From positions 1 through 20,275 of IMG/VR virus record IMGVR_UViG_3300028653_000418: a stretch of 20,275 nt of DNA; one strand, given 5' to 3'. The notes under the pieces were generated by a model. It was given only the letters and a program-made list of their open reading frames with translations, searched no databases and was not told the origin of the DNA. Below are positions 4,707 to 10,810 of this stretch, piece by piece. This DNA comes from a virus. Each line of letters begins with the position of its first letter. Position 1 is the first letter of the stretch. Position numbers and translations under genes: made by a program.

Positions 4707-5513
4707 ATGCACCCAGACGAGGCAGTGGCCGCACTCGGCCGAGAGAAGACCGGACGTGAAAGCGTGCTTGTTCCCACGGGATCGGCAGGCCTGGACGTCC
4801 TGATAGGTGGCTGGCCCATCGGATCGGTATCCGAGATCTACGGGCCCGCGTTCACCGCGAAGACGACTCTGGCCCTTGAGGGGGTCAAGAACATGCAGGA
4901 GTACGGGACAGTGGCCTACGTCCCGATGGACGGGGACTTCCACCCGGACTACGCGCGGCGCATCGGGATCGATGTCGACAGCCTGCTAGTCATCCGCCGT
5001 CCCGGGACCGGCGCGATGTGGCGTGAACTCCCCGTGGACTTCGTGGTACTGGACTCGGTGTCCTACAGCAAGCAGGTCGACCACATTAACTACCTCCTGG
5101 CCGGGAAGACCATCCTGGCCGTCTCCCAGGTCCGTACGGCTCTCTCTGACCCGTACAGGGCCACTACAGGCGGGTACCTGGCGAACGCGAGCGTCCGCGT
5201 CCAACTGGCCAAGCACGGGGACCTGATCCAGGCGAACGTCTCCCGGAACACGCTCGGCTGGCCTGGCATGGTCCGTAGCTGCTGCTTCCAGGTCGGGCCG
5301 GACGGGATCTTTCACGACGGGGAGGTTTTCGACCTTGCCCTCCAGACGGGCCTGATCGAGACGGAGAGCGGCCACTACTACCGGCTAGGTGATCACCTCG
5401 GACATGGGCGTGAGGCGGCTCTGCGTTCGGCTGTGAGCCATCCAGGGGGTATACCGGCCCTTGAGGCGCTGCTGCACGACGAGTTCAGGAAAATCTACCG
5501 CTCAGCGGTTTGA
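4707..5513 (+). CDS. RecA-like recombinase/ATPase, reduced and atypical
   Basis: GGGGGAGG just upstream supports ATG 4707. Product of 268 residues (bacterial RecA is about 350). The RecA core is recognisable: EIYGPAFTAKTTLALE at 43-58 (Walker A), FHPDYARRIGIDVDSLLV matching RecA's DPEYA..LGVDIDNLL, VDFVVLDSV with Walker B Asp116, and SQVRT...TTGGYLANAS matching the L2-side region. The Walker A glycine before Lys52 is alanine, and RecA's catalytic Glu motif (DAEHALDP) reads MDGDFHP. It presumably binds DNA and takes part in phage recombination or repair, possibly as a UvsX-like or regulatory paralogue. A promoter overlaps its stop. Confidence 0.88.
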   Translation: MHPDEAVAALGREKTGRESVLVPTGSAGLDVLIGGWPIGSVSEIYGPAFTAKTTLALEGVKNMQEYGTVAYVPMDGDFHPDYARRIGIDVDSLLVIRRPGTGAMWRELPVDFVVLDSVSYSKQVDHINYLLAGKTILAVSQVRTALSDPYRATTGGYLANASVRVQLAKHGDLIQANVSRNTLGWPGMVRSCCFQVGPDGIFHDGEVFDLALQTGLIETESGHYYRLGDHLGHGREAALRSAVSHPGGIPALEALLHDEFRKIYRSAV

Positions 5514-5537
5514 CACCTGGCGGATCACGGGTAAGGT
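5510..5537 (+). promoter_or_regulatory. Strong sigma70-like promoter, TTGACA-16-TAAGGT
   Basis: Perfect -35 TTGACA at 5510-5515 overlapping the RecA-like stop, -10 TAAGGT at 5532-5537. Initiation near 5544 would transcribe the noncoding structured region, which suggests that region is expressed as RNA. Confidence 0.65.
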
Positions 5538-5543
5538 AGGCAG

Positions 5544-6040
5544 TGAACGTTAAAACTGAATAAGGGGGACGGACCACCCGGCGCGCAGCGCAGGGGGCCT
5601 CGCACCCCCCACCAGGCGGGACGCAGCGCGGTGCGCTGGCCCACGGGGACCGGGGATCAGACTCGGCGGGGTTCAACCCCCCACCACGCCACAGGGGATC
5701 AGGAGCAGGGGCAAGTCTGCGATGACGATCAGGAAACTGCCTCCTCCGACCCCCGTCAGCACCGGTCAAGGCCCCCCAAGGGGGAGCGAATTCCGGCGGG
5801 TGCCGTATCCGTAAGCGGCTGAGGCCGGACCGGGGGTCGCGAACCCCGGCCTGGTCAACAATTCAAAGAGCTTGGCCTGGCGAGGTGCATGGTGGACAGG
5901 GCGGTCTAGAACGCCTCCACCCCCTGAACCGTGAGTTGCAACGATCGGGGCGGGTTAACGGGGGTTCGATTCCTCCGGAGGTCACCACAACGGCTGGTCG
6001 GCACTGATCACGCGAAGGTGCCGCGTAAGGATCTGTGTAA
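5544..6040 (+). ncRNA. Expressed structured noncoding region with tRNA-like 3' end
   Basis: About 500 GC-rich bases follow a good promoter and hold no convincing long gene. Visible structure: GGGGG-CCTCGCA-CCCCC near 5594-5610; a T-arm-like CGGGG-TTCAACC-CCCCA at 5667-5683; a 13-base helix with one A-C mismatch at 5823-5835 with 5844-5856; GGTGGA..GGCG/CGCC..TCCACC at 5891-5921; a T arm GGGGG-TTCGATT-CCTCC (5960-5976) followed by GGAGGTC and ACCA (5977-5987), exactly a mature tRNA 3' end. CGCCTCC at 5912-5918 could pair as the acceptor (six of seven positions, 76 bases overall), but no proper D or anticodon arm forms. This may be a decayed tRNA cluster or a tRNA-like RNA. Confidence 0.4.
5722..5814 (+). 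CDS. Possible 30-residue Pro/Arg-rich peptide
   Basis: ATG 5722 opens 30 codons ending FRRVPYP and TAA at 5812-5814, with AGGAG at 5701-5705 rather far upstream. The peptide begins MTIRKLPPPTPVSTGQG and is rich in Pro and Arg. It lies within the structured noncoding region, so it may be chance; codon use is only partly like nearby genes. Recorded because it is the only short ORF here with a plausible ribosome site. Confidence 0.2.
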   Translation: MTIRKLPPPTPVSTGQGPPRGSEFRRVPYP

Positions 6041-6069
6041 TGAAAGACCAGATCGCCAGCCTGGTAAAC
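6041..6069 (+). promoter_or_regulatory. Possible promoter, weak -35
   Basis: TAAACT at 6064-6069 sits in TGGTAAACTGGAGGGAG, which nearly repeats the -10 region at 560-575. The -35 (TGAAAG, 6041-6046, 17-base spacer) is poor. If used, the hairpin at 6074-6120 would form at the 5' end of the mRNA. Confidence 0.4.
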
Positions 6070-6073
6070 TGGA

Positions 6074-6120
6074 GGGAGAGAATCGCCGGGATCGCTCACG
6101 AGTCCTTACGATTCTCTCCC
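6074..6120 (+). promoter_or_regulatory. 12-pair perfect leader hairpin
   Basis: GGGAGAGAATCG (6074-6085) pairs perfectly with CGATTCTCTCCC (6109-6120) around a 23-base loop, followed by TTCTCTATGT. It sits between a -10-like box and the gene at 6144. It could be a 5' mRNA stabiliser or, given the pyrimidine-rich tail, a terminator of the upstream RNA; the tail is too poor in T for a confident terminator. Confidence 0.6.
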
Positions 6121-6143
6121 TTCTCTATGTCGATGGTGATTTC

Positions 6144-6398
6144 ATGGCAACGCAGGATGACGGCAAGGTCCCGGTCTATGAGGTCGGATGGCACTCCGGC
6201 TTCGGCGGGATGTCGAGCACGCACACTCTGAACCCCCTCCAGTTCCGCCACCAGCTCCACGAGAAGTTCGGGCACCTGGACTATTTTGAAATCGCGGGTG
6301 CGGGGCGGTACGATTCGAAGCACATGCCGGAGGACGTCGACAAGCTACCGTCGAACACGAATCCCCCGTCACAGAAGCCACCGGGAGCCCGGCGGTAA
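6144..6398 (+). CDS. 84-residue protein, unknown function
   Basis: ATG 6144 is chosen because the frame upstream runs through the leader hairpin and the tRNA-like region; the ribosome site is weak (GGTGAT). The product starts MATQDDGKVPVYEVGWHSG, has a central mixed region (LHEKFGHLDYFEIAG) and a Pro/Ser-rich disordered C-terminus ending PPGARR. No known domain. It is followed by a tiny membrane peptide in the same transcript. Confidence 0.7.
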   Translation: MATQDDGKVPVYEVGWHSGFGGMSSTHTLNPLQFRHQLHEKFGHLDYFEIAGAGRYDSKHMPEDVDKLPSNTNPPSQKPPGARR

Positions 6399-6419
6399 GG
6401 CATCAACTAGGAGGAAACC

Positions 6420-6497
6420 ATGTTGTGCGAAATTCTCGCCATCACAGCCGTAGTAGCCCTCGTGGCACTGCTGGGCTACCTGACCGACATCCTGTAG
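6420..6497 (+). CDS. 25-residue single-helix membrane peptide
   Basis: AGGAGGAAACC directly upstream is an excellent ribosome site for ATG 6420. The product (MLCEILAITAVVALVALLGY, then LTDIL) is one hydrophobic helix. It closes the short operon starting near 6070, and the next promoter begins three bases after its stop. No family recognised. Confidence 0.6.
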   Translation: MLCEILAITAVVALVALLGYLTDIL

Positions 6498-6499
6498 AT

Positions 6500-6530
6500 T
6501 TGACTTCACGAGCATGCCCGATGGTAAGCT
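6500..6530 (+). promoter_or_regulatory. Promoter, TTGACT and TAAGCT with long spacer
   Basis: TTGACT (6500-6505) and TAAGCT (6525-6530) are 19 bases apart, slightly long, but the -10 is identical to those at 564 and 10525. It precedes the phosphoesterase gene. Confidence 0.55.
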
Positions 6531-6570
6531 CGTGACCAGGAACCCAAAGCCTTGAAAGCAGGTGTACCGG

Positions 6571-7986
6571 GTGTCTTACCGAAATCTGAAGGAACTCGCA
6601 CAGCAGAATGAGCGTGTGCTTGGCCTCCTCGCCGGAGAGCTAGGAAACGTCGCCGCTGCGGAAGCGATCAACAAGCTCATGAATCGCGAGTTCAGCACCA
6701 CGGAAGCCGCCGTCCGCCGCTGGCGCGCGAAGTACCTGGAACGCTACGAGGCTGCCCTGAACGATGACACGGACCTGTCCGAGGACATCGGCGCGGGCCT
6801 GGACCTGGACGATGACGAGACCATTGTCGACCTTAGCTGGTCCGGCTTCCAAGAGGCCGACCGCGCGGGACTCCACAGCAAGCTGGACACGGCGCTAGAT
6901 GCCGTAAACGCCAGCCCTGAGGACGTCGCCGGTCTGCGGGTCTCCCAGTACCAGACGATTACCAAGGACGCCGCTAAGGTCGCGCACATTCACGACCTTT
7001 ACGCCGTGAAGCTCCTGGTCAAGACCAAGGACGTCACGCCGGAGTGGCCCCTCATTCAGCCCGCCACCCCCACCGTCGTTACGCCGGTTCCTAGCAGTGG
7101 CCGTGAGCGTGGGCACGAGAAGGTCGCGATCATTCTGCCCGACCCGCAGATCGGCTACCGGTTCTTTATCAACGACCAGACCTTTGACCCGTTCCACGAC
7201 GAGGCCGCGATGAACGTCGCGCTTCAGGTCGTTCGCGACGTCGACCCGGACCTGATTGTCCACCTGGGCGATTTCCAGGACTTCGCTGAGTTCGGCCGGT
7301 ACGAGCAGGAGCAGGCCTTCGCCGCGACAACGCAGCGCGGTATCGACAGGGGACACCAGTTCCTGGCGGAAGTTCAGGCAGTGGCTCCCAGCGCCCACCA
7401 GCTCGTTATGGAGGGGAACCACGACCGGCGTCTCCAGAACATGATCGTGAATAACGCCAAGGCGGCGTTCGGGATCAAGCGGGCCGGGAACGTCGACAAG
7501 TGGCCGGTCCTTACCGTGCCGTACCTGCTCCGTTTCGAGGATCTTGGCGTTGAGTACGTCGAAGGGTACCCGGCCGGGCAGTACTGGCTGAACGATAACC
7601 TCCGGATCATCCACGGCCTGAAGGTCCGAAGCGCCCAGAGCACCGCGTCCGCCGTGGTCCATGACGACGACGTGTCCACGATCTTCGGCCACATACACCG
7701 GGTGGAGACGCAGTACCTCACCAGGCAGAACCGCTCCGGCGGGAAGACGCTCGTGGCGCACTCCCCGGGATGTCTCTGCCGGATTGATGGCGGCGTACCG
7801 TCCGTAAAGGGCTCTACGGGACTCTCCGGCCGCCCTGTGGAGTCATACGAGAACTGGCAGCAAGGTCTCTCTATCGTCCGCTACGAGCCGGGCGCGGGGT
7901 CCTTCGCTATCGAGTCCCTGTTCATCGACACCATGAATGGTCACAAGGTCCGGTTCGGCGGGAAGGTCTACTCCCCAAGTGCCTAG
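6571..7986 (+). CDS. Calcineurin-like metallophosphoesterase with N-terminal helical domain
   Basis: GTG 6571 has AGGTG seven bases ahead; an in-frame GTG at 6562 lacks a ribosome site. From 6571 the product is 471 residues. Residues 1-55 are helical and HTH-like (AAAEAINKLMNREFSTTEAA, VRRWRAKY), suggesting DNA binding; an acidic linker follows. The catalytic domain (about 185-465) shows D191-P-Q193 in place of DxH, GDFQD at 233-237, GNHD at 282-285, His348 (IHGL) and GHIH at 373-376, the two-metal set of calcineurin-type phosphodiesterases. The substrate is not indicated: DNA ends, cyclic nucleotides or phosphoproteins are all possible. It heads the operon that ends at the terminator at 8837. 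Confidence 0.9.
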   Translation: MSYRNLKELAQQNERVLGLLAGELGNVAAAEAINKLMNREFSTTEAAVRRWRAKYLERYEAALNDDTDLSEDIGAGLDLDDDETIVDLSWSGFQEADRAGLHSKLDTALDAVNASPEDVAGLRVSQYQTITKDAAKVAHIHDLYAVKLLVKTKDVTPEWPLIQPATPTVVTPVPSSGRERGHEKVAIILPDPQIGYRFFINDQTFDPFHDEAAMNVALQVVRDVDPDLIVHLGDFQDFAEFGRYEQEQAFAATTQRGIDRGHQFLAEVQAVAPSAHQLVMEGNHDRRLQNMIVNNAKAAFGIKRAGNVDKWPVLTVPYLLRFEDLGVEYVEGYPAGQYWLNDNLRIIHGLKVRSAQSTASAVVHDDDVSTIFGHIHRVETQYLTRQNRSGGKTLVAHSPGCLCRIDGGVPSVKGSTGLSGRPVESYENWQQGLSIVRYEPGAGSFAIESLFIDTMNGHKVRFGGKVYSPSA

Positions 7987-8230
7987 GGACCGGCTGATAG
8001 GTGACGAGTGGTGGAGTTTCACCGCCACTAAGTTCGCCAACAACGCTACTTTGACAGAGATCAACCGGGAGCGTACGGTTGAGGAAGTAGCCAGCCCGGC
8101 AGTCGACAGCCTGCTAGGCGAGATCTCACAGGAGGACAGAGAAAGTGAACTACGACGAGCGGCTGCACAACTACAGCTTCCAGAACTGGGACCCGTTCGA
8201 CTACGGACACCGCCGGAAGGTCATCGGTAA
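7979..8230 (+). CDS. 83-residue protein overlapping both neighbours
   Basis: GTG 7979 gives MPRDRLIGDEWWSFTATK and a helical Glu-rich segment (INRERTVEEVASPAV). It overlaps the phosphoesterase end by 8 bases and the well-supported gene at 8145 by 86 bases, which is unusual here. Codon use in the first 55 codons fits the genome; the overlapping last part (LRRAAAQLQLPELGPVRLR) may simply be read-through. Either a real gene with a long overlap or one whose original stop was lost. Confidence 0.5.
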   Translation: MPRDRLIGDEWWSFTATKFANNATLTEINRERTVEEVASPAVDSLLGEISQEDRESELRRAAAQLQLPELGPVRLRTPPEGHR

Positions 8231-8330
8231 GGACGGCCTGACCAGCAGGCAGCGGCGTCGGCTGATCCACAAGGACGGCCACCAGTTCGCGGCCGAGGTT
8301 CTGGCCGACAGCCTGAAGGGGACCAAGTGA
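8145..8330 (+). CDS. 61-residue basic protein, unknown function
   Basis: GGAGG at 8131-8135 sits nine bases before GTG 8145, a strong start. The product (MNYDERLHNYSFQNWDPFDY at the N-terminus) has an aromatic N-terminus and a Lys/Arg-rich helical C-terminus (SRQRRRLIHKDGHQFAAEVL). It may bind nucleic acid, but no domain is recognised. Its stop overlaps the GTG of the next gene (GTGA). Confidence 0.75.
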   Translation: MNYDERLHNYSFQNWDPFDYGHRRKVIGKDGLTSRQRRRLIHKDGHQFAAEVLADSLKGTK

Positions 8331-8464
8331 ACACCGACACGGCCAAGCCAGAGACGGCGGCTGCCAAGCGCCAGGCTGAACTGAACCGCGTGGTCTCCAC
8401 GGACCTCCGGTCCCAGCTCACGGTGCGCGAGCTTAAGCGCTACCAGCGGAGGAACAATAAGTGA
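8327..8464 (+). CDS. 45-residue charged helical protein
   Basis: GTG 8327 overlaps the preceding stop and has AAGGGG upstream. The product is a charged, likely helical peptide (AAAKRQAELNRVVSTDLRS, then VRELKRYQRRNNK) with a very basic C-terminus. It is coupled on both sides by GTGA overlaps. Function unknown; the basic tail would suit RNA or DNA binding. Confidence 0.65.
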   Translation: MNTDTAKPETAAAKRQAELNRVVSTDLRSQLTVRELKRYQRRNNK

Positions 8465-8817
8465 GGGACCACGAGCACGTTCTCGACCAGGAGCTTCAGC
8501 AAATTCGCCGTCGCTGGCTTGACATCGAGATCGATGCGATTATCGAGCAGGCTCATTACGACGACCCGAACTCCGACGTCGTGGCGAACGAGCACGTTCT
8601 CGACCAGGAGCTTCAGCAAATTCGCCGTCATCTACCTTGGAGAGGAGGACCAGTGATCCCGCAGCTCCCCCGGCCAACGATCCTGAAGCGCACTCCACGG
8701 CGGCAGCGCAGCCTGGTCCTGAAGTTCCCCACCCCCGAGCTGGCCAGCCGGTTCGAGCAGTGGCTTCACGACGAGGGCTACGCGTTCTGGGAGGTCTCCG
8801 AGCCCTACGAGGACTAG
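8461..8817 (+). CDS. 118-residue protein with internal duplication, possibly a fusion of two genes
   Basis: GTG 8461 overlaps the preceding stop; GGAGG lies at 8449-8453. The product carries the motif EHVLDQELQQIRR twice (about residues 5-17 and 44-56), encoded by identical DNA. The second copy runs straight into a perfect ribosome site (GGAGAGGAGG, 8639-8648) and an in-frame GTG at 8653, which would start a 54-residue protein (IPQLPRPTILKRTPRRQ, ending EVSEPYED). So either one protein is made, or an upstream gene has lost its stop and the C-terminal 54 residues are also made separately. Confidence 0.65.
   Translation: MRDHEHVLDQELQQIRRRWLDIEIDAIIEQAHYDDPNSDVVANEHVLDQELQQIRRHLPWRGGPVIPQLPRPTILKRTPRRQRSLVLKFPTPELASRFEQWLHDEGYAFWEVSEPYED
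8471..8512 (+). repeat. 42-base direct repeat, copy 1
   Basis: Identical over 42 bases with 8588-8629, inside one reading frame. The copies start 117 bases (39 codons) apart, so the duplication keeps frame. Recent duplication is likely because third codon positions have not diverged. Confidence 0.95.
8588..8629 (+). repeat. 42-base direct repeat, copy 2
   Basis: Second identical copy; it ends 10 bases before the internal ribosome site at 8639-8648. Confidence 0.95.
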
Positions 8818-8836
8818 ACCTCTGACAGGCAACTGA

Positions 8837-8888
8837 ACACGGCTCGATGGTACACTGGTGAGTACTGTCGAGTCGTGTTTTGTTATTG
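8837..8888 (+). terminator. Intrinsic terminator
   Basis: ACACGGCTCGA (8837-8847) pairs with TCGAGTCGTGT (8868-8878; one G-U), with an inner GTAC/GTAC stem, followed by the T-rich tail TTTGTTATT. It ends the operon that begins near 6530 and separates it from the gene at 8907. Confidence 0.8.
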
Positions 8889-8906
8889 CTGCACCGGAGC
8901 CCTTTG

Positions 8907-9236
8907 ATGGAACTTCTAGTTTCACTTGCTGTCATAATCCCGTGCATCATTGCTATCGCGTCCATCGTCCTGTTCCTTGTCCGGATTGACGTCCAGCGGT
9001 GGATTCTAAAAGAAGTCGTATCACTGCTGAAGAACGATGACACCCCCGTCGCCGTCTACGCGCACCAGAGCCGCGAGGAAGCCAAGGCGGCCAAGGAGGA
9101 AGCCATCGCGGCGAAGACGGCAGCGGCCGAGCTGAAGCAGGACGTACGCGAGACGCACGAGGACGTACGGCAGATCCGGGACCTGCTGGTCCAGCACATT
9201 ACTGATAGTGACCTGCACCGTGGAAAGGCATACTGA
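8907..9236 (+). CDS. 109-residue membrane-anchored coiled-coil protein
   Basis: GGAG at 8895-8898 supports ATG 8907. Residues about 3-28 form a transmembrane helix (LLVSLAVIIPCIIAIASIVL), followed by a linker (VDVQ-like region at RIDVQRWILKEV) and a long Ala/Lys/Glu coiled coil (SREEAKAAKEEAIAAK) ending in QIRDLLVQHITDSDLH. This looks like small phage membrane proteins of the holin-accessory or XhlA type, but no lysin gene is nearby. It is the first gene after the terminator; no clear promoter is seen other than sequence within the terminator. Confidence 0.75.
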   Translation: MELLVSLAVIIPCIIAIASIVLFLVRIDVQRWILKEVVSLLKNDDTPVAVYAHQSREEAKAAKEEAIAAKTAAAELKQDVRETHEDVRQIRDLLVQHITDSDLHRGKAY

Positions 9237-9457
9237 TGGACAGCGAGTACGCCGACGCTAAGACGGAATGGGCCGACTGGAACGCGAATACCGCGTACAA
9301 TACAGGTCTGGCGAACAGTAAGATCCGTAGTGAAGCTCGCCGGGCAAGTACCCCCGTCCGTCCGACCAGGCAGGGCACCTTTAACGACACCGCGAGCCGC
9401 CCGCACCTGGACCCAAGTCGTTTCGCGCAACACATGCTGGCTCGCACCGGGAGCTAG
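9236..9457 (+). CDS. 73-residue polar protein, unknown function
   Basis: ATG 9236 overlaps the preceding stop (TGATGG). The product is polar and probably partly disordered (EYADAKTEWADWNANTAYN at the start, PVRPTRQGTFNDTASRP in the middle). No motif recognised. Tight coupling to the upstream gene supports expression. Confidence 0.65.
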   Translation: MDSEYADAKTEWADWNANTAYNTGLANSKIRSEARRASTPVRPTRQGTFNDTASRPHLDPSRFAQHMLARTGS

Positions 9458-9471
9458 CTTCTGTGGAGTAG

Positions 9472-9651
9472 GTGAGTCCAATTCCCTTTAAGTCAGATAA
9501 TCAGCGCAAGTTCATGTACAGCCAACATCCAGAAATTGCCGAGCGCTGGTCAGAGGAAGACAAGAAGAACAAATCGAACCGGCGGGACGCCCACAAGAAG
9601 CACCACCGGGTCAAGCAGTTCCATTCGGGCAGTGGCCGTGACAGCGACTGA
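9472..9651 (+). CDS. 59-residue basic phage protein of the FKSxxQRxFMY type
   Basis: GTG 9472 gives MSPIPFKSDNQRKFMYSQHP, then EIAERWSEEDKKNK and a His/Lys/Arg-rich tail. The FKS..QR.FMY..HPE.A..W pattern is one I recall from many small phage proteins of unknown function; that is recollection, not a search. The GGAG at 9465-9468 is very close to the start, so translation may be weak or begin at ATG 9514. Its end overlaps the ADP-ribosyltransferase-like gene. Confidence 0.65.
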   Translation: MSPIPFKSDNQRKFMYSQHPEIAERWSEEDKKNKSNRRDAHKKHHRVKQFHSGSGRDSD

Positions 9652-10189
9652 GAACCTGGGTCCCCAGTTCATTCACCGTGGCCTGGTGCTCGGAACGCCC
9701 CCCGGCGTCGGAGACGTCATCAGTGACCCGTCCATTCCGGCCAAGGACCGGGCCGACGCGGTGCTTGAGCACCTCCGGAATAAGTCCGGCCAGGAGAAGT
9801 TCGGCGGCGGGTACTCCCGTGAGGGTGCCGGAGGACGTACGGGTCAGCACTGGTCATCCAATGAGAAGGTGGCGGTCGGCTATTCCCGCCCGCGTCCGCC
9901 GGATGAATTCAAGCAGCAGGTCTACGAGAAGAATCACCTGCCTCCCGACACCGGAGTGGTCCTGCACGCCGAGCGCCCGCCCGAGCAGGCCGAGGTCCGC
10001 AGCAAGAAGTCCCTGGACAAGATCGAGGCGTTCGGGGAGAACAATCATTCCGAGCGCGAGGTCTCACTGCGGCGCGGAGCGAAGGTTCACGTCACCGCAT
10101 TGTCATTCCCGCAGTTCGGCGGGGGAGACGTTCCGACGAACCAGGTCCCGAAAGAGACCGTGCCCGTGGATGCGTGGTTCAAGGCTTGA
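9638..10189 (+). CDS. Putative R-S-ExE ADP-ribosyltransferase with N-terminal tag
   Basis: From GTG 9638 (GTG 9632 is also possible) the product is 183 residues. It starts MTATENLGPQF, a version of the tag found on four other proteins here. The order of motifs fits arginine-type ADP-ribosyltransferases: HRG with Arg14 for NAD binding, HWSSNEKVAVGYS at 71-83 in the place of the STS motif, and SEREVSLRRGAKVHVTAL with the catalytic ExE at Glu139-Arg-Glu141, in the usual ExEv...G..f.V context. Such enzymes transfer ADP-ribose from NAD to host proteins; T4 ModA and Alt are phage precedents. The long frame upstream overlaps 9472-9651 and is not used. Confidence 0.7.
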   Translation: MTATENLGPQFIHRGLVLGTPPGVGDVISDPSIPAKDRADAVLEHLRNKSGQEKFGGGYSREGAGGRTGQHWSSNEKVAVGYSRPRPPDEFKQQVYEKNHLPPDTGVVLHAERPPEQAEVRSKKSLDKIEAFGENNHSEREVSLRRGAKVHVTALSFPQFGGGDVPTNQVPKETVPVDAWFKA

Positions 10190-10497
10190 TGCCGAACAGG
10201 GACTTCAACGAGCTAGTAGCGATCGTCCGGCCGCCAGCGCCGGAGATCCCGCCAGCCGTGCGCCAGGAGCGCGAGCGGCAGGGGATCTTCCACAGCCATG
10301 AGCCGGGACAGGCCCCACGCGGCCCGGAGAGCGACGCTCGTGAGTTCAAGCCCGACCGGGACGCGATGCATCCCGTACACATGGACCGGGCTGAGGTTTG
10401 CGTTCTGGACGAGCGGGGGGGTCATCTCCGGCTTGGCCAGCACTGCCCTCACTTCAAGGGCTACGACAAGGACGAGGTGACTGAGGTCACGTTCTAG
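10189..10497 (+). CDS. 102-residue protein with Cys/His C-terminus
   Basis: ATG 10189 overlaps the stop of the ADP-ribosyltransferase-like gene, so the two are co-translated. The N-terminal part is Pro- and Arg-rich and probably disordered (VRPPAPEIPPAVRQERERQG); the C-terminal part (HPVHMDRAEVCVLDERGGHL, RLGQHCPHFKGYD) has two cysteines and several histidines that could bind a metal. Possibly a partner of the neighbouring enzyme; function not recognised. Confidence 0.7.
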   Translation: MPNRDFNELVAIVRPPAPEIPPAVRQERERQGIFHSHEPGQAPRGPESDAREFKPDRDAMHPVHMDRAEVCVLDERGGHLRLGQHCPHFKGYDKDEVTEVTF

Positions 10498-10500
10498 GAC

Positions 10501-10530
10501 TTGACCTGGGCCCCGGTGACCGACTAAGCT
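10501..10530 (+). promoter_or_regulatory. sigma70-like promoter, TTGACC-18-TAAGCT
   Basis: TTGACC (10501-10506) and TAAGCT (10525-10530). It starts three bases after the preceding stop and heads the operon containing the ArdC gene. Confidence 0.65.
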
Positions 10531-10567
10531 CAAGATACAAGCTCAGCGGAACCAGGGGAGGCACCCA

Positions 10568-10810
10568 ATGAGCAGCACCTACCGAGTGACCAGGACCAGC
10601 AGGTACCCGGACTACGTGGCGTACACGGTGGTCCCGCTCACCAGCACGGCCCAGGCACCGTACTTCGCGAACGAGCCCGACCCGTCCGACGTGGTTATCA
10701 TCTACGGCGGGCCCGAGTGGCGCATCCCCGAGACCACGACCCACGTCAAGGTCAATGTGACCGGTGACATCGTGGACGTCCACAGCATGCTGAAGGGGTG
10801 GCTCGCATGA
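10568..10810 (+). CDS. 80-residue protein, unknown function
   Basis: GGGGAGG at 10555-10561 supports ATG 10568. The product has alternating beta-like segments (YRVTRTSRYPDYVAYTVVPL, VVIIYGGPEWRIP, THVKVNVTGDIVDV) and no cysteine or membrane helix. First gene of the ArdC operon; its stop overlaps the next start. Position beside an antirestriction gene hints at a counter-defence role, but nothing in the protein shows it. Confidence 0.75.
   Translation: MSSTYRVTRTSRYPDYVAYTVVPLTSTAQAPYFANEPDPSDVVIIYGGPEWRIPETTTHVKVNVTGDIVDVHSMLKGWLA

Noticed and set aside
5615-5691. Possible 77-base tRNA with T arm CGGGG-TTCAACC-CCCCA
   Set aside because: The acceptor pairs at only five of seven positions, the anticodon stem has mismatches and the loop lacks the conserved T33.
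6895-7761. 288-codon open frame on the minus strand
   Set aside because: Shadow of the phosphoesterase gene, with no ribosome site or domain.
8822-8856. Promoter with TACACT at 8851
   Set aside because: The box is in the loop region of the intrinsic terminator and no -35 is found at a suitable distance.
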